Assembly: GCA_048013815.1 (NCBI GenBank)
Contig: CM106585.1
Coordinates: 21,576,001 to 21,640,000 of the forward strand
Reading direction: 5' to 3'
Origin: Setoptus koraiensis
Lineage: Eukaryota; Arthropoda
DNA length: 64,000 nt
Position numbers and translations under genes: made by a program. Each line of letters starts with the position of its first letter. Positions within the stretch are counted from its first letter, which is position 1. The notes beneath the pieces are model-generated. The model was given only the letters and a program-made list of their open reading frames with translations. It had not been told where the DNA came from and did not search any database. Positions 1 to 10,555 of this stretch are shown here, piece by piece.

Positions 1-3000
1 CCCGACATACTGACCGTATGCTTTTGCTTGCCTCTCATCATTGATCTGCTGACATGTTGACCGGACAAACTTGTGTGAATCGAATTGGCCTTGCCAAATA
101 GTCTATCTCTGGCGCTTGTTTGTTTACCATGATTTTGCTGGCTTGTCGAGGCCGGGGATTTACTTGTTGCTGGCTGGTGATGTTGTTGTTGTTGTTGTTG
201 TTGTTGAGCAATACCAACATGATCGGTCATTTGTTGAGTTGATGGTGCCACATTGTGGCCGTTATTTTCCATGCTATTGTTTCGTGTTACAGAGGGCGCT
301 CTTGTAAACCTATGCACAACATTGTCACCATCAATATTATCAACTTTTATCTCGGCAATATGATACAGAGAATTGTCGCCATCTTCGTCATCTGTCAAAT
401 GATGATGATGATGGTGGTGTTGCTGGTGCTGTTGGTGCTGTTGGTGCTGTTGGTGCTGCTGGTGCTGCTGGTGATGGTGTGAATGAGGATGTGAATGGGA
501 ATGAGCATGATTATCGTTCTTGTTGACTGCATCCTCGTCACTGAAACTGATCATTTCATCATTTAGATGTTTAGTAACGGTAGCGGCCACTTTAGGACTC
601 GCTTCCGCTTCTAATTGCGGACTAGTGGGCATGTGGTGACCATCGGGTGCAATGTCGTGCATGCTTACATCACTATAAGTATCACCGTAATGATGTTGTT
701 TGTTGATCGCTAATTGCGCCCCATGATCGCTACGTATATCATCATCGTTGGCCTCATAACTGGCCATTGAACTCAGCAAACTTACGTCGTCAGGTTTGTT
801 TTTTTTGCTATGTCTGTTTGTCTGCTGGCCATGCTGTGTTGTTGTCTCGCCAGCGGCAGCCCTAAGCTTACTCGAGCTGGTTAGATCACTTTCGTCGTCT
901 TCATATTCGTCATCTTCGTAGCCTTCGGCACCTGACGAGGATGCAATTAGATCGTCCTCTAAATTGGCCACTTCCAACATTTTTGGAACAGTTTGATGAT
1001 TGTTGTTATTGTGGTTTTTTGTTGTATCATGTGACAGTTGTCTTCTTGTCGACTCATTTGTGGTGGCTTTGTGTTGTTCGTGTCCTTGCTTGTCGTCGTC
1101 AACATCCACGGATCTCTTCTGTTGTTGTTGCTGTTGTATTCTGTGATGATGCCTAGAGGTGCTACGATTCGACGTCGATGTGGCCAAACTCAAATGCTGC
1201 GATCCGCTGTCTAAAGTATCTCGGCGACTAAAATCACTGTGGAGGCCACCATTGGTGCCGGGCGTTGTATTGTTTGTCTTCGTGTTTGTATTTGTATTTG
1301 TATTAGTAATTGTGTTTGTGTTGGTGTTTGTAATAGTATTGGTGCCGTCAACTGAATAAGATTCAAAAGATTGAGACAATGGCGGCGACGAATATTCAGT
1401 GGCATCGCCATACTGACGAACATCGTCAGAAATGCTAAAAAAGTTTTTGTCGTCCGTTTGATCGTCCTCGTGTGTGTAATAAGTGTTTCCCTTTTTCCTA
1501 TACAATATAATAACTATTATAATGACCACCACCAATGCACAAATAATTACGACAGCTAAAGTGAGGCCAATTTTGGGCTCTGTTGGCACTCTAGCCTCAG
1601 TGCAGAACTTGAATTCGCTCGATTCTAAGCTCAACAATTGATAGTCTCTCAATTCGCCAGGATATTCGCATATGATGCACAAGTTAGACTTGATTGTCAT
1701 CTCGGGCCACCATTGGACAATGCCGTTGTATTGCATTATTTTTTTCATATCCAAACTGTCATCGATGTCTTGTTTAGCTAACGATGTTGTTTGCTGTTGT
1801 GATGCCTCCAATGAATTGCTCGACACAGACAGATAATCATTATTGTCGTTGTTGTTGTCATTGTTGTTGTTGTTGTTGTTGTTAATGTTGTCAGGATTGT
1901 AACATGAAGACTTGACAAGATCGTATCTGCTCGGGGTGGACAGCCAATTTTGTAATGGCATTACTTTGCAACGAAAACAGGACCATTGATTCTCCTCCAT
2001 GCGCAAAATCCTCAACGAATTGGCCATGTGACTATCGAGCGCTGTCAATAGATCCTCCTGTAATTCATTCAGATTGTTTCGAGATATGTCAAACACTTTC
2101 AAATTGGGCAGTTGTTGCAAAAACGATGGTGTCAATTCATTGATTCTATTCTGTGACACATTTAAATAAGTCAGTTTATTGATAACATTGTCTTGCGAGT
2201 GCAACGCCATTGTCCACTCTTGACCATCCAGCGTAGTCAGACTAGTGTTTGCCAAATTTAAATGACGCAAATGACTCATAATGGGGTACACTAGTCGACT
2301 AGTCAAATCACCGAGCTGATTGTTGGAAATATCCAGATATTTGAGAGACCAGCTGAGTGACGAGAATAATTGTGAGCCGTCTCTGGCCAATTGTTGTTGC
2401 TGTTGTTGTTGCTTGAATAGATTTATTGCAGCCATCGGTGCTGGTCCAGTTGTGCCGATAGTGTTAGCGGTCGTCATCAATAATGATTCAGATGTTAATA
2501 AATTATTGGCCAAATTCAATTTAACAATACTGCTATTACAAAAGGCGCAATAGTCTATCTGACGGATAGAATTCATTGACAAGTCCAATAAATCCAGCAC
2601 AAGCCCATTGGAGAAATTACTCCTCAATCTGCTGATTGAATTGTTGCTTAAATATATTATTTTGACATTTGAAAATACACTTGACGTGCTCTGGCCAATT
2701 GCATGAGCGAAATGTGTTATTTTGTTGTCTCTCAGATCTAGCTCTATGAATTGGTCAAATCTGTGAATCATGGGCAGATTTGGCTTTTTAGGCAGAGGCG
2801 CTATTCTCTTTAGGTTACTGTCTCTTATTGATAGACGCTGTAAATTGATCAATGGTGACAATATAGCCACTTCTATAAACTCGAATTTGTTTCCATCAAG
2901 ATTGAGCGTTTTTAATTGGGTTAAATTCAAGAATTGAGCAGCGGTTAGATTTTCCAGGCCGTTATAGGCCAAACTTAAATGTTGCAAATTGATCAATTTA

Positions 3001-3608
3001 CTAAATATGGCCGATTCTAATATGTGCAGCCTATTGTAATTTAAATTTAATTCAACTAAATTCTTCAGGCTGTTCAAGCAATATCTGCTCATCACTTTCA
3101 TTTGATTGTTGTTCATGTGGAGCACTCTAATTATTTTAGTTAATTTAAATATATCTTGTGAGCATGATTCAAATATTCTATTCTTTATGTATATCTCTTG
3201 TAATTGTTGGAATTGGGTGAATTCTGGCACGCGAAATTCTGAATTGCTTAAATCATTCAATTGATCTGGCTCAATGATTAACACCTCAATACTCAATGGT
3301 AAACTGTATGGATTAGAGAATCTATCATCGCTACAATTGATCACTCTGCCATGAAAGACACTATTATCAATTGGCCTAACAAACTTGTCGGAGCACGTGC
3401 AAAATTGAGCACATTTGAAATCTTCCGATGATAGCTCGTGCGCCTCAATTAGATAACTAACTCTGTTCTTGGCGTCAACTTTATCCAATGGCCAGGGTGA
3501 ACACGATGAATACAAAATGATCATCCTGCTCATAAATATGGTCGCTACACATAATATCACATTTATTAATTTAATTAGGCCACTAATGGAACGTTTTAAT
3601 AGAAACAT
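1..3608 (-). CDS. Leucine-rich-repeat type I membrane receptor (partial, runs off left edge)
   Basis: I read one open frame without a stop from an ATG at 3608 down to base 1, giving 1202 codons plus two bases; the C-terminus lies outside the window. A hydrophobic N-terminal stretch (about residues 8-30) looks like a signal peptide or anchor. A Cys-rich N-cap (CAQFCTC near residue 63) precedes leucine-rich repeats of the L..L.L..N.L type (about 125-535), then an LRR C-terminal cap (WSCFRC near 541, with the later Cys before residue 680). A strong transmembrane helix covers about 680-704 (IGLTLAVVIICALVVVIIIV), followed by basic RKK. The intracellular tail exceeds 490 residues, is low in complexity and acidic, and carries His/Gln runs (415-480) and Gln runs (near 182-205). 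The architecture fits insect-type LRR adhesion or signalling receptors; I cannot assign a named orthologue. No TIR or kinase domain is visible in the part present. Confidence 0.88.
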   Translation of the reverse strand, partial: MFLLKRSISGLIKLINVILCVATIFMSRMIILYSSCSPWPLDKVDAKNRVSYLIEAHELSSEDFKCAQFCTCSDKFVRPIDNSVFHGRVINCSDDRFSNPYSLPLSIEVLIIEPDQLNDLSNSEFRVPEFTQFQQLQEIYIKNRIFESCSQDIFKLTKIIRVLHMNNNQMKVMSRYCLNSLKNLVELNLNYNRLHILESAIFSKLINLQHLSLAYNGLENLTAAQFLNLTQLKTLNLDGNKFEFIEVAILSPLINLQRLSIRDSNLKRIAPLPKKPNLPMIHRFDQFIELDLRDNKITHFAHAIGQSTSSVFSNVKIIYLSNNSISRLRSNFSNGLVLDLLDLSMNSIRQIDYCAFCNSSIVKLNLANNLLTSESLLMTTANTIGTTGPAPMAAINLFKQQQQQQQLARDGSQLFSSLSWSLKYLDISNNQLGDLTSRLVYPIMSHLRHLNLANTSLTTLDGQEWTMALHSQDNVINKLTYLNVSQNRINELTPSFLQQLPNLKVFDISRNNLNELQEDLLTALDSHMANSLRILRMEENQWSCFRCKVMPLQNWLSTPSRYDLVKSSCYNPDNINNNNNNNNDNNNDNNDYLSVSSNSLEASQQQTTSLAKQDIDDSLDMKKIMQYNGIVQWWPEMTIKSNLCIICEYPGELRDYQLLSLESSEFKFCTEARVPTEPKIGLTLAVVIICALVVVIIIVIILYRKKGNTYYTHEDDQTDDKNFFSISDDVRQYGDATEYSSPPLSQSFESYSVDGTNTITNTNTNTITNTNTNTNTKTNNTTPGTNGGLHSDFSRRDTLDSGSQHLSLATSTSNRSTSRHHHRIQQQQQQKRSVDVDDDKQGHEQHKATTNESTRRQLSHDTTKNHNNNNHQTVPKMLEVANLEDDLIASSSGAEGYEDDEYEDDESDLTSSSKLRAAAGETTTQHGQQTNRHSKKNKPDDVSLLSSMASYEANDDDIRSDHGAQLAINKQHHYGDTYSDVSMHDIAPDGHHMPTSPQLEAEASPKVAATVTKHLNDEMISFSDEDAVNKNDNHAHSHSHPHSHHHQQHQQHQQHQQHQQHQQHHHHHHHLTDDEDGDNSLYHIAEIKVDNIDGDNVVHRFTRAPSVTRNNSMENNGHNVAPSTQQMTDHVGIAQQQQQQQQHHQPATSKSPASTSQQNHGKQTSARDRLFGKANSIHTSLSGQHVSRSMMRGKQKHTVSMS

Positions 3609-5417
3609 ATCGCCACACTAATATGCAACTATTCTACACTATTCTATTCTATTCTATTGTTTGCAATAACGCGGTTGATTTTGTTTGATTGTGATGCAGA
3701 TTGAATGTTAAAATGAGTGAACTTGTCGCTAAACTTTTGTCGCTATGTCTTGAGTCGTTTGCTGACTGAGGACGACACTTACACTTGATGTTGATTCCTC
3801 GGCTCGATCGACACTCAACAACAGATGCTTTTCATAGTTCACAAGTGTAATTAGAGGATGTACATGTGTCCAAATCAACACTGACATACGATACATACGC
3901 CAGACATGGACATAATAATAAACATTTTATTATTATTGTAAATACATTAACTGTTTATAACATCAACACTCTAACAACTATAACTCTCTCTCTAACTCTA
4001 TTTCTTTCGATCCTCTGTAGCTAATGTACGCTATTTCTTGAGGCGGCATCGCTCTCACGCACTAAAGCGCGTCATCGCTTTTACCAACATGATAATTAGT
4101 AGTTGTTGTAATTAGTCAGCAGACAACCGGAAGAATGGCAGTGAAGCGCCGCCTGGCGTTTTGAATGTTGTTTGAAGGTTGTACGTGTGCACGATATTGG
4201 CCCAAATTGATACAGTCCAAAAATTAATCAGACATGCTCCAGATATTGATTGCGATCTCTCTCTCTCGGCGCAGCTGCGCATTCGGTGTTGTTGCAGCTC
4301 GGTTGTGAGTTCGGACACAGAGATAAAGAATCCGCTCTCATACATAATCTCTTCCTGATTTTGTTGCCGTTGTTGTTGTAGCCGTTGTTTTTGCCGCTGT
4401 TGTTGCCGCTGTCGTTGTTGCTGTCGTTGTTGCTGTTGTCGCTGTTGTGGCCCGGTAACATTGACGCGTGTGATCCAGTGACGAGCATTCACGACCAGTG
4501 CCACTACATCCATCCATGAGAGGGCACCTTGTTTGCTTGACCATTCGCCATCGCTGATTTATCCAGTCGAGAGTCAGAATTAAAACAGCGAGAAAGCAGC
4601 AAAAGAGTGCACATTTCGGACACACCCATGAGTAAGGTACGTGCCAGTTATGTACCAGATAATTTCTCTGGGGCGTAAAATGGCCACAACAACAACAGCA
4701 ACGGCAACCAATCACCAATAGCCACCCCAGTGAATGAATAAACGCCCACGATGATATAAACAAGTCAATGTTAATGTGAAGTGGAAAGCCGGCTTACATC
4801 ATAGCGTTACGTTATAGCGATGGACACATAGTAAACTTTAATCTGCTTCATGGCTTCTTATCATGATGCAGCAATGTATGCATTTTATTCCTACAAGCAT
4901 CTAGTGATCAGCCTATATTCATTTTCGGCCGGCATCCTTGTCGTAGGGCTCTCTCAAGCAATATGACAAACAACAATGGCCGATGGTACAAATTGGTTGA
5001 TGGTGTGAGATCGCCACACTAACATCACCACATTGCACGTAATACATATCATGATGATAATAATGTCTGTCTGCCCGCCAGCTTGCGTTGTGTATGCCAA
5101 CCCTCTGCTAGGAAATTGCGTGACTCTACATATGGGCCCCAAATATTATCACCTCACCTTAGCCTATGTTATGTAATCATTAGTCATCTCTATTTAACTT
5201 GTAACTCTCAACATTATCATCGTAATGCGGCGGTTGTTGTATGATTACGAACTGGTAAACTTGATCCAAATGACAGCAATGCTTAACTGGGATATAATAG
5301 AATGTTGAGTTTGCACCACTATTTGTTAGTAGTGATGCCGATGTAACAAACTAGCTTGCTAACAGTAACCTTGCACCAGTACTATATTCTCTATATAGTA
5401 CCAGATTATTATTATTA
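3609..5417. other. Intergenic stretch between the LRR receptor and SOCS genes
   Basis: This holds the 5' flank of the LRR gene and the 3' flank of the SOCS gene. Five-base ATTCT-type repeats lie at about 3636-3657, just upstream of the LRR start. A CAA/CAG-class repeat (TTG/CTG on the plus strand) occupies about 4361-4450. Short open frames here translate to Gln, Asn or Thr runs from that repeat and I do not regard them as genes. Confidence 0.6.
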
Positions 5418-6456
5418 TTATTCTTCTGATTGGTCAAATTCACTATAATAACATGGATCACATAGGTAAATTTTAAGGGAGTCTGGGAGCGGTAACAAAC
5501 TAATATGATCCCTCCGCACGTATCTCAAAATAATGAACCTGGCCGGTGTTGGAGTATTGGTGAGATAGTTGAAGAGTTTTTGAGTATGAGCGTTAGTAAA
5601 CAGATTGAAGGTGTAACGAGTCTACGGTAGGATCCCCTGCATTGCGAATCTCAGATATGCAAAAATCTCTCCTCTCTTTTGGAAACCAAAAAATTTTTGG
5701 ACCAAAATGCTTCGGAAACGGACTGGCTGGAACCACTCTTAAATAGTAGGCAACAGAGCCCGAGACGCTATCGCTTTCAAATTCAGAGCAGGATGGCGGA
5801 GATCTGCCTTCCTACTGCGATACGGTGCTCATACATCCTTCAGTCATCGATACGGATTAGAACCGAAGATCTGCTACACCTCGTTTGCCACTCGGACAGA
5901 TTAGCTATCCTGGCCGGAGTTACAAATGGGGCCTGCCGAGGGGGCATGTCCGGCAGATTTATTAAGTGATTCCAATTTCAAAATATGCGCCGCTTTCGTT
6001 GGAACTAAATATTTCGCACAATACAGGGGGGACCTCGCGGCATATGTCTTGATTTTATGCTTACCTGGTCATATGCTTCAATGATCTGATTTCCTTGAAT
6101 CTAGAGACGGGATTAGTTAATTGTAATCTAACTGGGCCTTGTCTGTCGGGATCTCGATGCCTGAAAAACAAATATCTACCAGATTGTGAGTGTTCTATGA
6201 AATTTTCAATGAAATCTACAATAGTATTGCTACTGAACTTTTGCTTTGTTCCACCAAAACTGAAGTTGCCCTGACTGTGCTCTATTCTGGTGTGATTAAT
6301 TTCGTCATTCTTCTTGTAAGTCAAACTAAATATATAATTTTCATCTGAGCTGTCTCTAACTAAAAACGAACCATTAGGCTCTGATTCCAATAATTTTGCG
6401 GCGCCTTCTTTGCTCAATGGTCCCCAATACCAGCCACAATCTCTGAGACGATCCAT
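5418..6456 (-). CDS. SOCS-box protein with SH2 domain (SOCS6/7-like), two exons
   Basis: Adaptor of the suppressor-of-cytokine-signalling family; family members bind phosphotyrosine through SH2 and recruit Elongin B/C-Cullin5 ubiquitin ligase through the SOCS box. Exon 1 spans 6456-6065 and contains an SH2 domain beginning almost at the start (CGWYWGPL, then GSFLVRDSSD with the phosphotyrosine-binding Arg, then HTRIEH and VDFIENFIEHS). It ends ACC-AG at a GTAAGC donor. I identified exon 2 at 5538-5418 after the acceptor GGCCAG; it encodes RFIILRYVRRDHISLLPLPD and then SLKIYL, a recognisable SOCS box, ending in TAA. The splice keeps frame and the intron is 526 bp. The product is about 170 aa, far shorter than vertebrate SOCS6/7 because the N-terminal extension is missing; a TAG lies in frame 27 bp upstream of the ATG, though a further 5' exon cannot be excluded. 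Confidence 0.88.
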
Positions 6457-6949
6457 GTCTGATTGGTTGATGATACTGGTTGACTATCACTGCTAGTACC
6501 GGTGTTGGTACTAATAGCTTATAACATAACAACTATTTTTAATTCACCTTTGTCAAGATTTGTTTATTTCTTACAAACTGCAGTGGCAGTGAATTTGGCA
6601 GTATAACAGCGGGAATATTCGTAAACTGCAGTTTGAATTGTATTAACATATACTGCATGAGGCAGTTACGCAGGGCAGTTATGAGGAAGTTTAGTGCCAC
6701 CAACGAACAAACTGCCAACTGCTACGAGCCGTATGTGCATTTCCTAAAGAGAGCGATCATATGTAGCCATTTCATCAACAAACAATTTTCACTTTGTTGT
6801 CTATTTTTCTCACGAACAACATGTTTCAGTACATATCACGATGCTTAATCTCTCTAATTTAATAATTTATATGGAGATAACTCATTGGCTATAATATACT
6901 ATTTCATATATCAATCGCCACTTTTTGGACGACATCAACGACTATCACA
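6457..6949. promoter_or_regulatory. Divergent promoter region between the SOCS and ING genes
   Basis: The two start codons lie 493 bp apart in head-to-head orientation, so the region must hold both 5' ends. I see no clear TATA box. Near-identical GCAGTT/CTGCAG words recur at about 6580-6720. A 71-codon open frame inside (6633-6848) has no recognisable similarity and is probably chance. Confidence 0.5.
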
Positions 6950-7717
6950 ATGACCTCATCAACTAGTTCAGACTCATCAAAATACATTGCTAGATACATT
7001 GAGAATTTCATAGATCTAGTAGAGAATACACCCAATGATTTGTCACGTAAAATAAGTAATATTCATGAGATGCAACTCGATTATGAGACAGCACTCAACA
7101 AACTGGAGCATAATATGACACGATTTAGTTGTAGGAATGGTCAAAATAATCAACTGAAACAATTAAAACTGCTATTCTCTACTCAGCACTGCTTGTTACA
7201 AATGCAAGAGATTAGCGACAACAAATTGGCAGTTATACAGGATGCTTTGGACCAGCTTGAGACAAAATCTAGAGAATTAGATCATGATTATAGACTTATA
7301 AGTGCTTCCTCCACATCAAACGATAACCAGACAGTCAACAACAATAATAGTACCGGTGGCGCTAACAGCAGCAACAACAATAATAATAATAGTAACAACA
7401 ATAGTAGTAGTACTAATAATAACAACAATGGTACAGGTGGCACTAGCAAGAACAGCAAAAACGGTTGCTCAAACAATAAAAATCAATCCTCTACATCTCA
7501 GACGACATCCCAGACTCAGCCGAAACGTGAATCAACTCCCGAGCCTACTTATTGTATATGCCACCAAGTTAGCTATGGCGATATGATTTGTTGTGACAAT
7601 GATGCATGCGATATCGAATGGTTCCACTTTAATTGTGTTTCATTGACATCAAAACCCAAAGGTAAATGGTATTGCCCGAACTGTCGCGGAGATAGGAGCA
7701 ATCAACCGAAGAAATGA
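6950..7717 (+). CDS. ING: ING-family PHD-finger chromatin protein (ING1/2-like)
   Basis: Nuclear reader of H3K4 methylation; ING proteins anchor histone acetylase or deacetylase complexes (inference from family). The intronless 255-residue protein has an N-terminal ING helical domain (about 12-115: [16 protein letters not shown], then the coiled [15 protein letters not shown]). A low-complexity Asn/Ser/Gly linker follows (about 124-190), then a canonical C-terminal PHD finger (201-247) with Cys202, Cys204, Cys215, Cys220, His226, Cys229, Cys242 and Cys245 as the Cys4-His-Cys3 set. The motif EWFHFNCV and the ending [13 protein letters not shown] are typical of ING1/2. The Asn run is encoded by AAC/AAT triplets and may vary in length. 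The short basic tail lacks an obvious polybasic region beyond NQPKK. Confidence 0.92.
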   Translation: MTSSTSSDSSKYIARYIENFIDLVENTPNDLSRKISNIHEMQLDYETALNKLEHNMTRFSCRNGQNNQLKQLKLLFSTQHCLLQMQEISDNKLAVIQDALDQLETKSRELDHDYRLISASSTSNDNQTVNNNNSTGGANSSNNNNNNSNNNSSSTNNNNNGTGGTSKNSKNGCSNNKNQSSTSQTTSQTQPKRESTPEPTYCICHQVSYGDMICCDNDACDIEWFHFNCVSLTSKPKGKWYCPNCRGDRSNQPKK

Positions 7718-7888
7718 CTTCAAATTCAAATGACAACAACCACGACCATAGTAATATTGTCGTTGTACCTACACCGGCTCGTCTTTTGTGACTGGCATCA
7801 TCATATCAGCGGAAAAGATCAATTCTGATGTATCCAACAATAATGATGTATGTTGTGTTGTTTCTAGTACATAAATTTAATGTAATAA

Positions 7889-8833
7889 TCAACATTCATT
7901 CTTTACTAATTTCTTTAGCAAATATTCTCCGGCTTTGTACGATGATCTAACTAGAGGACCAGAGGCGGCGTAAAGAAAGCCCAGGCTCTCAGAAAATTCT
8001 TTCCAATAATCGAACTTCTCTGGACTAATATATTCTTTGACTCTTAAATGTCGTTTGGTCGGTTGCATGTATTGTCCCAATGTGACACAGTCAACGTTGG
8101 CTAGACGCAGGTCTTTCAACGCCTGACGTACCTCATCATCTGTTTCGCCAAATCCAAGCATTATTGAGCTTTTGGTTAGGAAATTGCTAAACTGACTAGA
8201 ATGTTCACCACTCTTCTTGAACTCACTTCCATATTGTTTGGCTGCTTCAAGCACCGCCAAGGATTGCCTGTAGCCCGCCCTGAGGTCCCTAACAAAGGGT
8301 GTGAATTTCTCTGTAGTTTCTAGATTGTGTGCATATACATCCAGACCCGATCGAGCCACCAGTTTGACAAGTTTCAGGTCTCCTTTGAAATCACCCGTGA
8401 GGCATTCAACCATCATGTCTGGCTTAGATAATTTGACCTGACGCACGGTTGCTGCAAAATGTTCTGCACCACCATCTGGTAGGTCGTCTCTATCCACTGA
8501 GGTCAATACAACATAATCGAGGCCCCACTGACTAAGAGCTTTGGCAACATTTTCTGGTTCCTTTGGATTGAGTGGTGCTGGATTTCGTGCGGTTTTGACG
8601 GAACAAAATTTGCAACCTCTAGTACATGTGTCACCCATTAACATTATAGTTGCTGTGGCGGTTCGGTTCTCTCCGCCGCCCCAACATTCCTCGATATTTG
8701 GACATCTAGCCTCTTCACAAACAGTGCTCAAATTTAAATCTCTCAAATCGTTTTTCAATCTATGATAATTATCACCTTTTGGTATAGGCCGCTTGAGCCA
8801 CTCAGGTAATCTGAGTCTTGCAATTTTGGACAT
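7889..8833 (-). CDS. LIAS: Lipoyl synthase, radical SAM (LIAS)
   Basis: Mitochondrial enzyme inserting two sulphurs into octanoyl groups on lipoyl domains of E2 and H proteins. The 314-residue frame holds the auxiliary cluster motif Cys39-x4-Cys44-x5-Cys50 ([12 protein letters not shown]), the radical SAM motif Cys70-x3-Cys74-x2-Cys77 (CTRGCKFC), [20 protein letters not shown], and the C-terminal RSSYKAGE that supplies the serine ligand of the auxiliary cluster. Animal LIAS is usually about 370 residues; the missing part is the N-terminal mitochondrial presequence and linker. In-frame TAA lies 30 bp upstream of this ATG with no obvious acceptor between, so either a distal 5' exon exists or the protein starts here. 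An insertion of about 12 residues sits before [16 protein letters not shown] on this strand at 7881-7876 immediately follows the stop. It faces the ING gene tail to tail. Confidence 0.93.
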   Translation of the reverse strand: MSKIARLRLPEWLKRPIPKGDNYHRLKNDLRDLNLSTVCEEARCPNIEECWGGGENRTATATIMLMGDTCTRGCKFCSVKTARNPAPLNPKEPENVAKALSQWGLDYVVLTSVDRDDLPDGGAEHFAATVRQVKLSKPDMMVECLTGDFKGDLKLVKLVARSGLDVYAHNLETTEKFTPFVRDLRAGYRQSLAVLEAAKQYGSEFKKSGEHSSQFSNFLTKSSIMLGFGETDDEVRQALKDLRLANVDCVTLGQYMQPTKRHLRVKEYISPEKFDYWKEFSESLGFLYAASGPLVRSSYKAGEYLLKKLVKNEC

Positions 8834-9282
8834 ATTTTTGGCTTTTGTGACCTTATATTTAAATTATTATCCACATTGATCTAATGAAAATCGTCCATAC
8901 ACTAATAGCCTGTCTGTGAGGTTGTATCAACATGGATATTTTATAGTTACAGGAAATTAAAGAGTAAATGCATCCTGAAAATTGATAAGAAATATTATTT
9001 CATTTCACATCGTGTGCGAATACAATACCAAACAAGATAGAAAAACAACGAATCAAAATTGTTCGCCAGGGGCGCTCAGAGCGCATCGAAATGTAGCAAG
9101 ATGCAGTGTCTCGGCAAATCGCGTTGACTTCGTTGTAACCCAAGGTTACTTCTAGACTACACTACACAGTGTCATATATGGGTATGTTTTGAAGAGGAAT
9201 AAATTGGTCTTTGAAAATCATTTGTTTTATTCATTTATTTCAATAAATAACTGATGGTGATACAATAAAGTGTCCAACTGAA
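8834..9282. other. Intergenic region with a dispersed-repeat fragment
   Basis: This holds the 5' flank of LIAS and the 3' flank of the first Ig gene (minus-strand polyadenylation signal AATAAA at 9239-9234). A GC-rich word at 9064-9092 matches a sequence near 50100; see the inverted-repeat element. No gene is visible. Confidence 0.55.
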
Positions 9283-10271
9283 TCATGCCGCTGAAAACAA
9301 ACCAACAACTTGATTGACGCCATCGGTCACTCTGTGGATCGAAAGGAAGGACTTTACTTACCTTGAACTTTGATCTCTATAACTTTTCTGAGATCTGGTT
9401 CCAGTTTGTTCGAAGCTCTACATTCATACAAACCTGAATCACCCAGTGTTGTCGACTCGAATACCAACACCGAACCCAGATTTGTCTGGTTGTGCTGTTG
9501 GCGCTGATTCTTGTTGTTTGGTCCGCTCAATTTTGTCCAGGTTATTGCTGGTTCCGGTTGACCACGAGCCGAACAATTCACCATCAAACGTTGACCAAGG
9601 CCGATATGGGCATCTATTGGCTCTTCTAACCAGCTCATTTCAACTGAAATAACAAAAATATATCTGTCAAACGAGCTCTCATATACCTGTCAACTTAGAT
9701 TCAAATGAATAGCTGTCGCAAACATCCCCAATCGAATGTACTACCTACCAGAAATAACTAGATTGGCGTGTACACTGTCAGTACCGTGAATATTTTCAGC
9801 GATGCACGCATAGTCACCTCCATCTTGAATAGATAATCCGAACAATTTTAAAATCGATCGACTACTAGCACTATCAGTACTGTGCCTTTTCGATGTTTCT
9901 GATAGCCTCTTCCCATTTTTCAACCAATGAAATTGCATTCGATCAGACTGACTGCCTGACGCCAGAGCGCAAAACAACTCCAAATCCGATCCTTCATTGT
10001 AACTTTCGGCTAGATTGAGGGGCAATAATTTTGGTGCACCTACACGGATTGATTGATTTTACAATTGTGAGTTGCGAAAGTAGAAACGAAGTGTGAACTT
10101 ACAGTAAAGAATATCCACAGTAACATTCAATTGAGATAAACTAACAGTAGATTAATCATTAATTTTCAATAAAGTAGACTTACTAGACTTTGTTTTTGCA
10201 GCGCTTATTTCCGCCGCAAAACACAACAATGCCAGTTGGCATATAATCGCAGGCCAGTGTTTACTGTTCAT
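9283..10271 (-). CDS. Secreted two-Ig protein B, Dscam Ig7-Ig8-like
   Basis: Four exons, read from splice signals: 10271-10184 (signal peptide, MNSKHWPAIICQLALLCFAA), 10039-9749 (Ig domain 1), 9643-9362 (Ig domain 2) and a tiny last exon from 9290 giving Ala-Ala-stop at 9285-9283. All introns are phase 1. Ig1 starts APKLLPLNLAESYNEGSDLE and has Cys, WLKNG, and DGGDYACIAEN; Ig2 starts VEMSWLEEPIDAHIGLGQRL, with CSARGQPEPAITW and DSGLYECRASN. The W.EP.D linker and PKLLP start resemble arthropod Dscam Ig7-Ig8. The product is about 222 aa with no membrane segment, so I predict secretion. The terminal exon has a good polypyrimidine tract (GGTTTGTTTTCAG) and AATAAA 44 bp beyond the stop. Reading through the Ig2 donor also stops after two codons. 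A paralogue lies immediately upstream on the same strand. ImpL2/IGFBP7-like binding roles cannot be excluded. Confidence 0.8.
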
Positions 10272-10555
10272 CTTGAAAAATAATTAATCTTGTTTATAAC
10301 ACAATAAGTAGTAATAATTAATAAGAAGAATCGACTAAAATACAAAGAACTACATTAAATCAATATGACAAACTAGAGCAAGTCACGATTTTACGAAGCA
10401 TCGCAAGGGCCGATAGAGACCGTTAGAAGCTACCAGCTGATCCACTCACTACGAGGGGTGAATCGAAGAAAATAATCAAAGAGGCGCTAGACAACAACAA
10501 ATAAAAATGTAATTTTGATTTTCATTGCTACTTTTTATTGCTGGCTTCTGTGACT

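Noticed and set aside
4112-4763. Overlapping minus-strand frames of 86-141 codons
   Set aside because: Gln, Asn or Thr runs come from a CAA/CAG repeat read in three frames; flanks have no similarity to known proteins.
5679-5969. 96-codon plus-strand frame downstream of the SOCS SH2 exon
   Set aside because: No domain recognised; it lies within the intron of the SOCS gene (6064-5539) on the other strand.
1-9282. Constant exons (fibronectin, transmembrane) for an sDscam gene downstream of the Ig cassettes
   Set aside because: I found none on the minus strand; the space is taken up by other genes.
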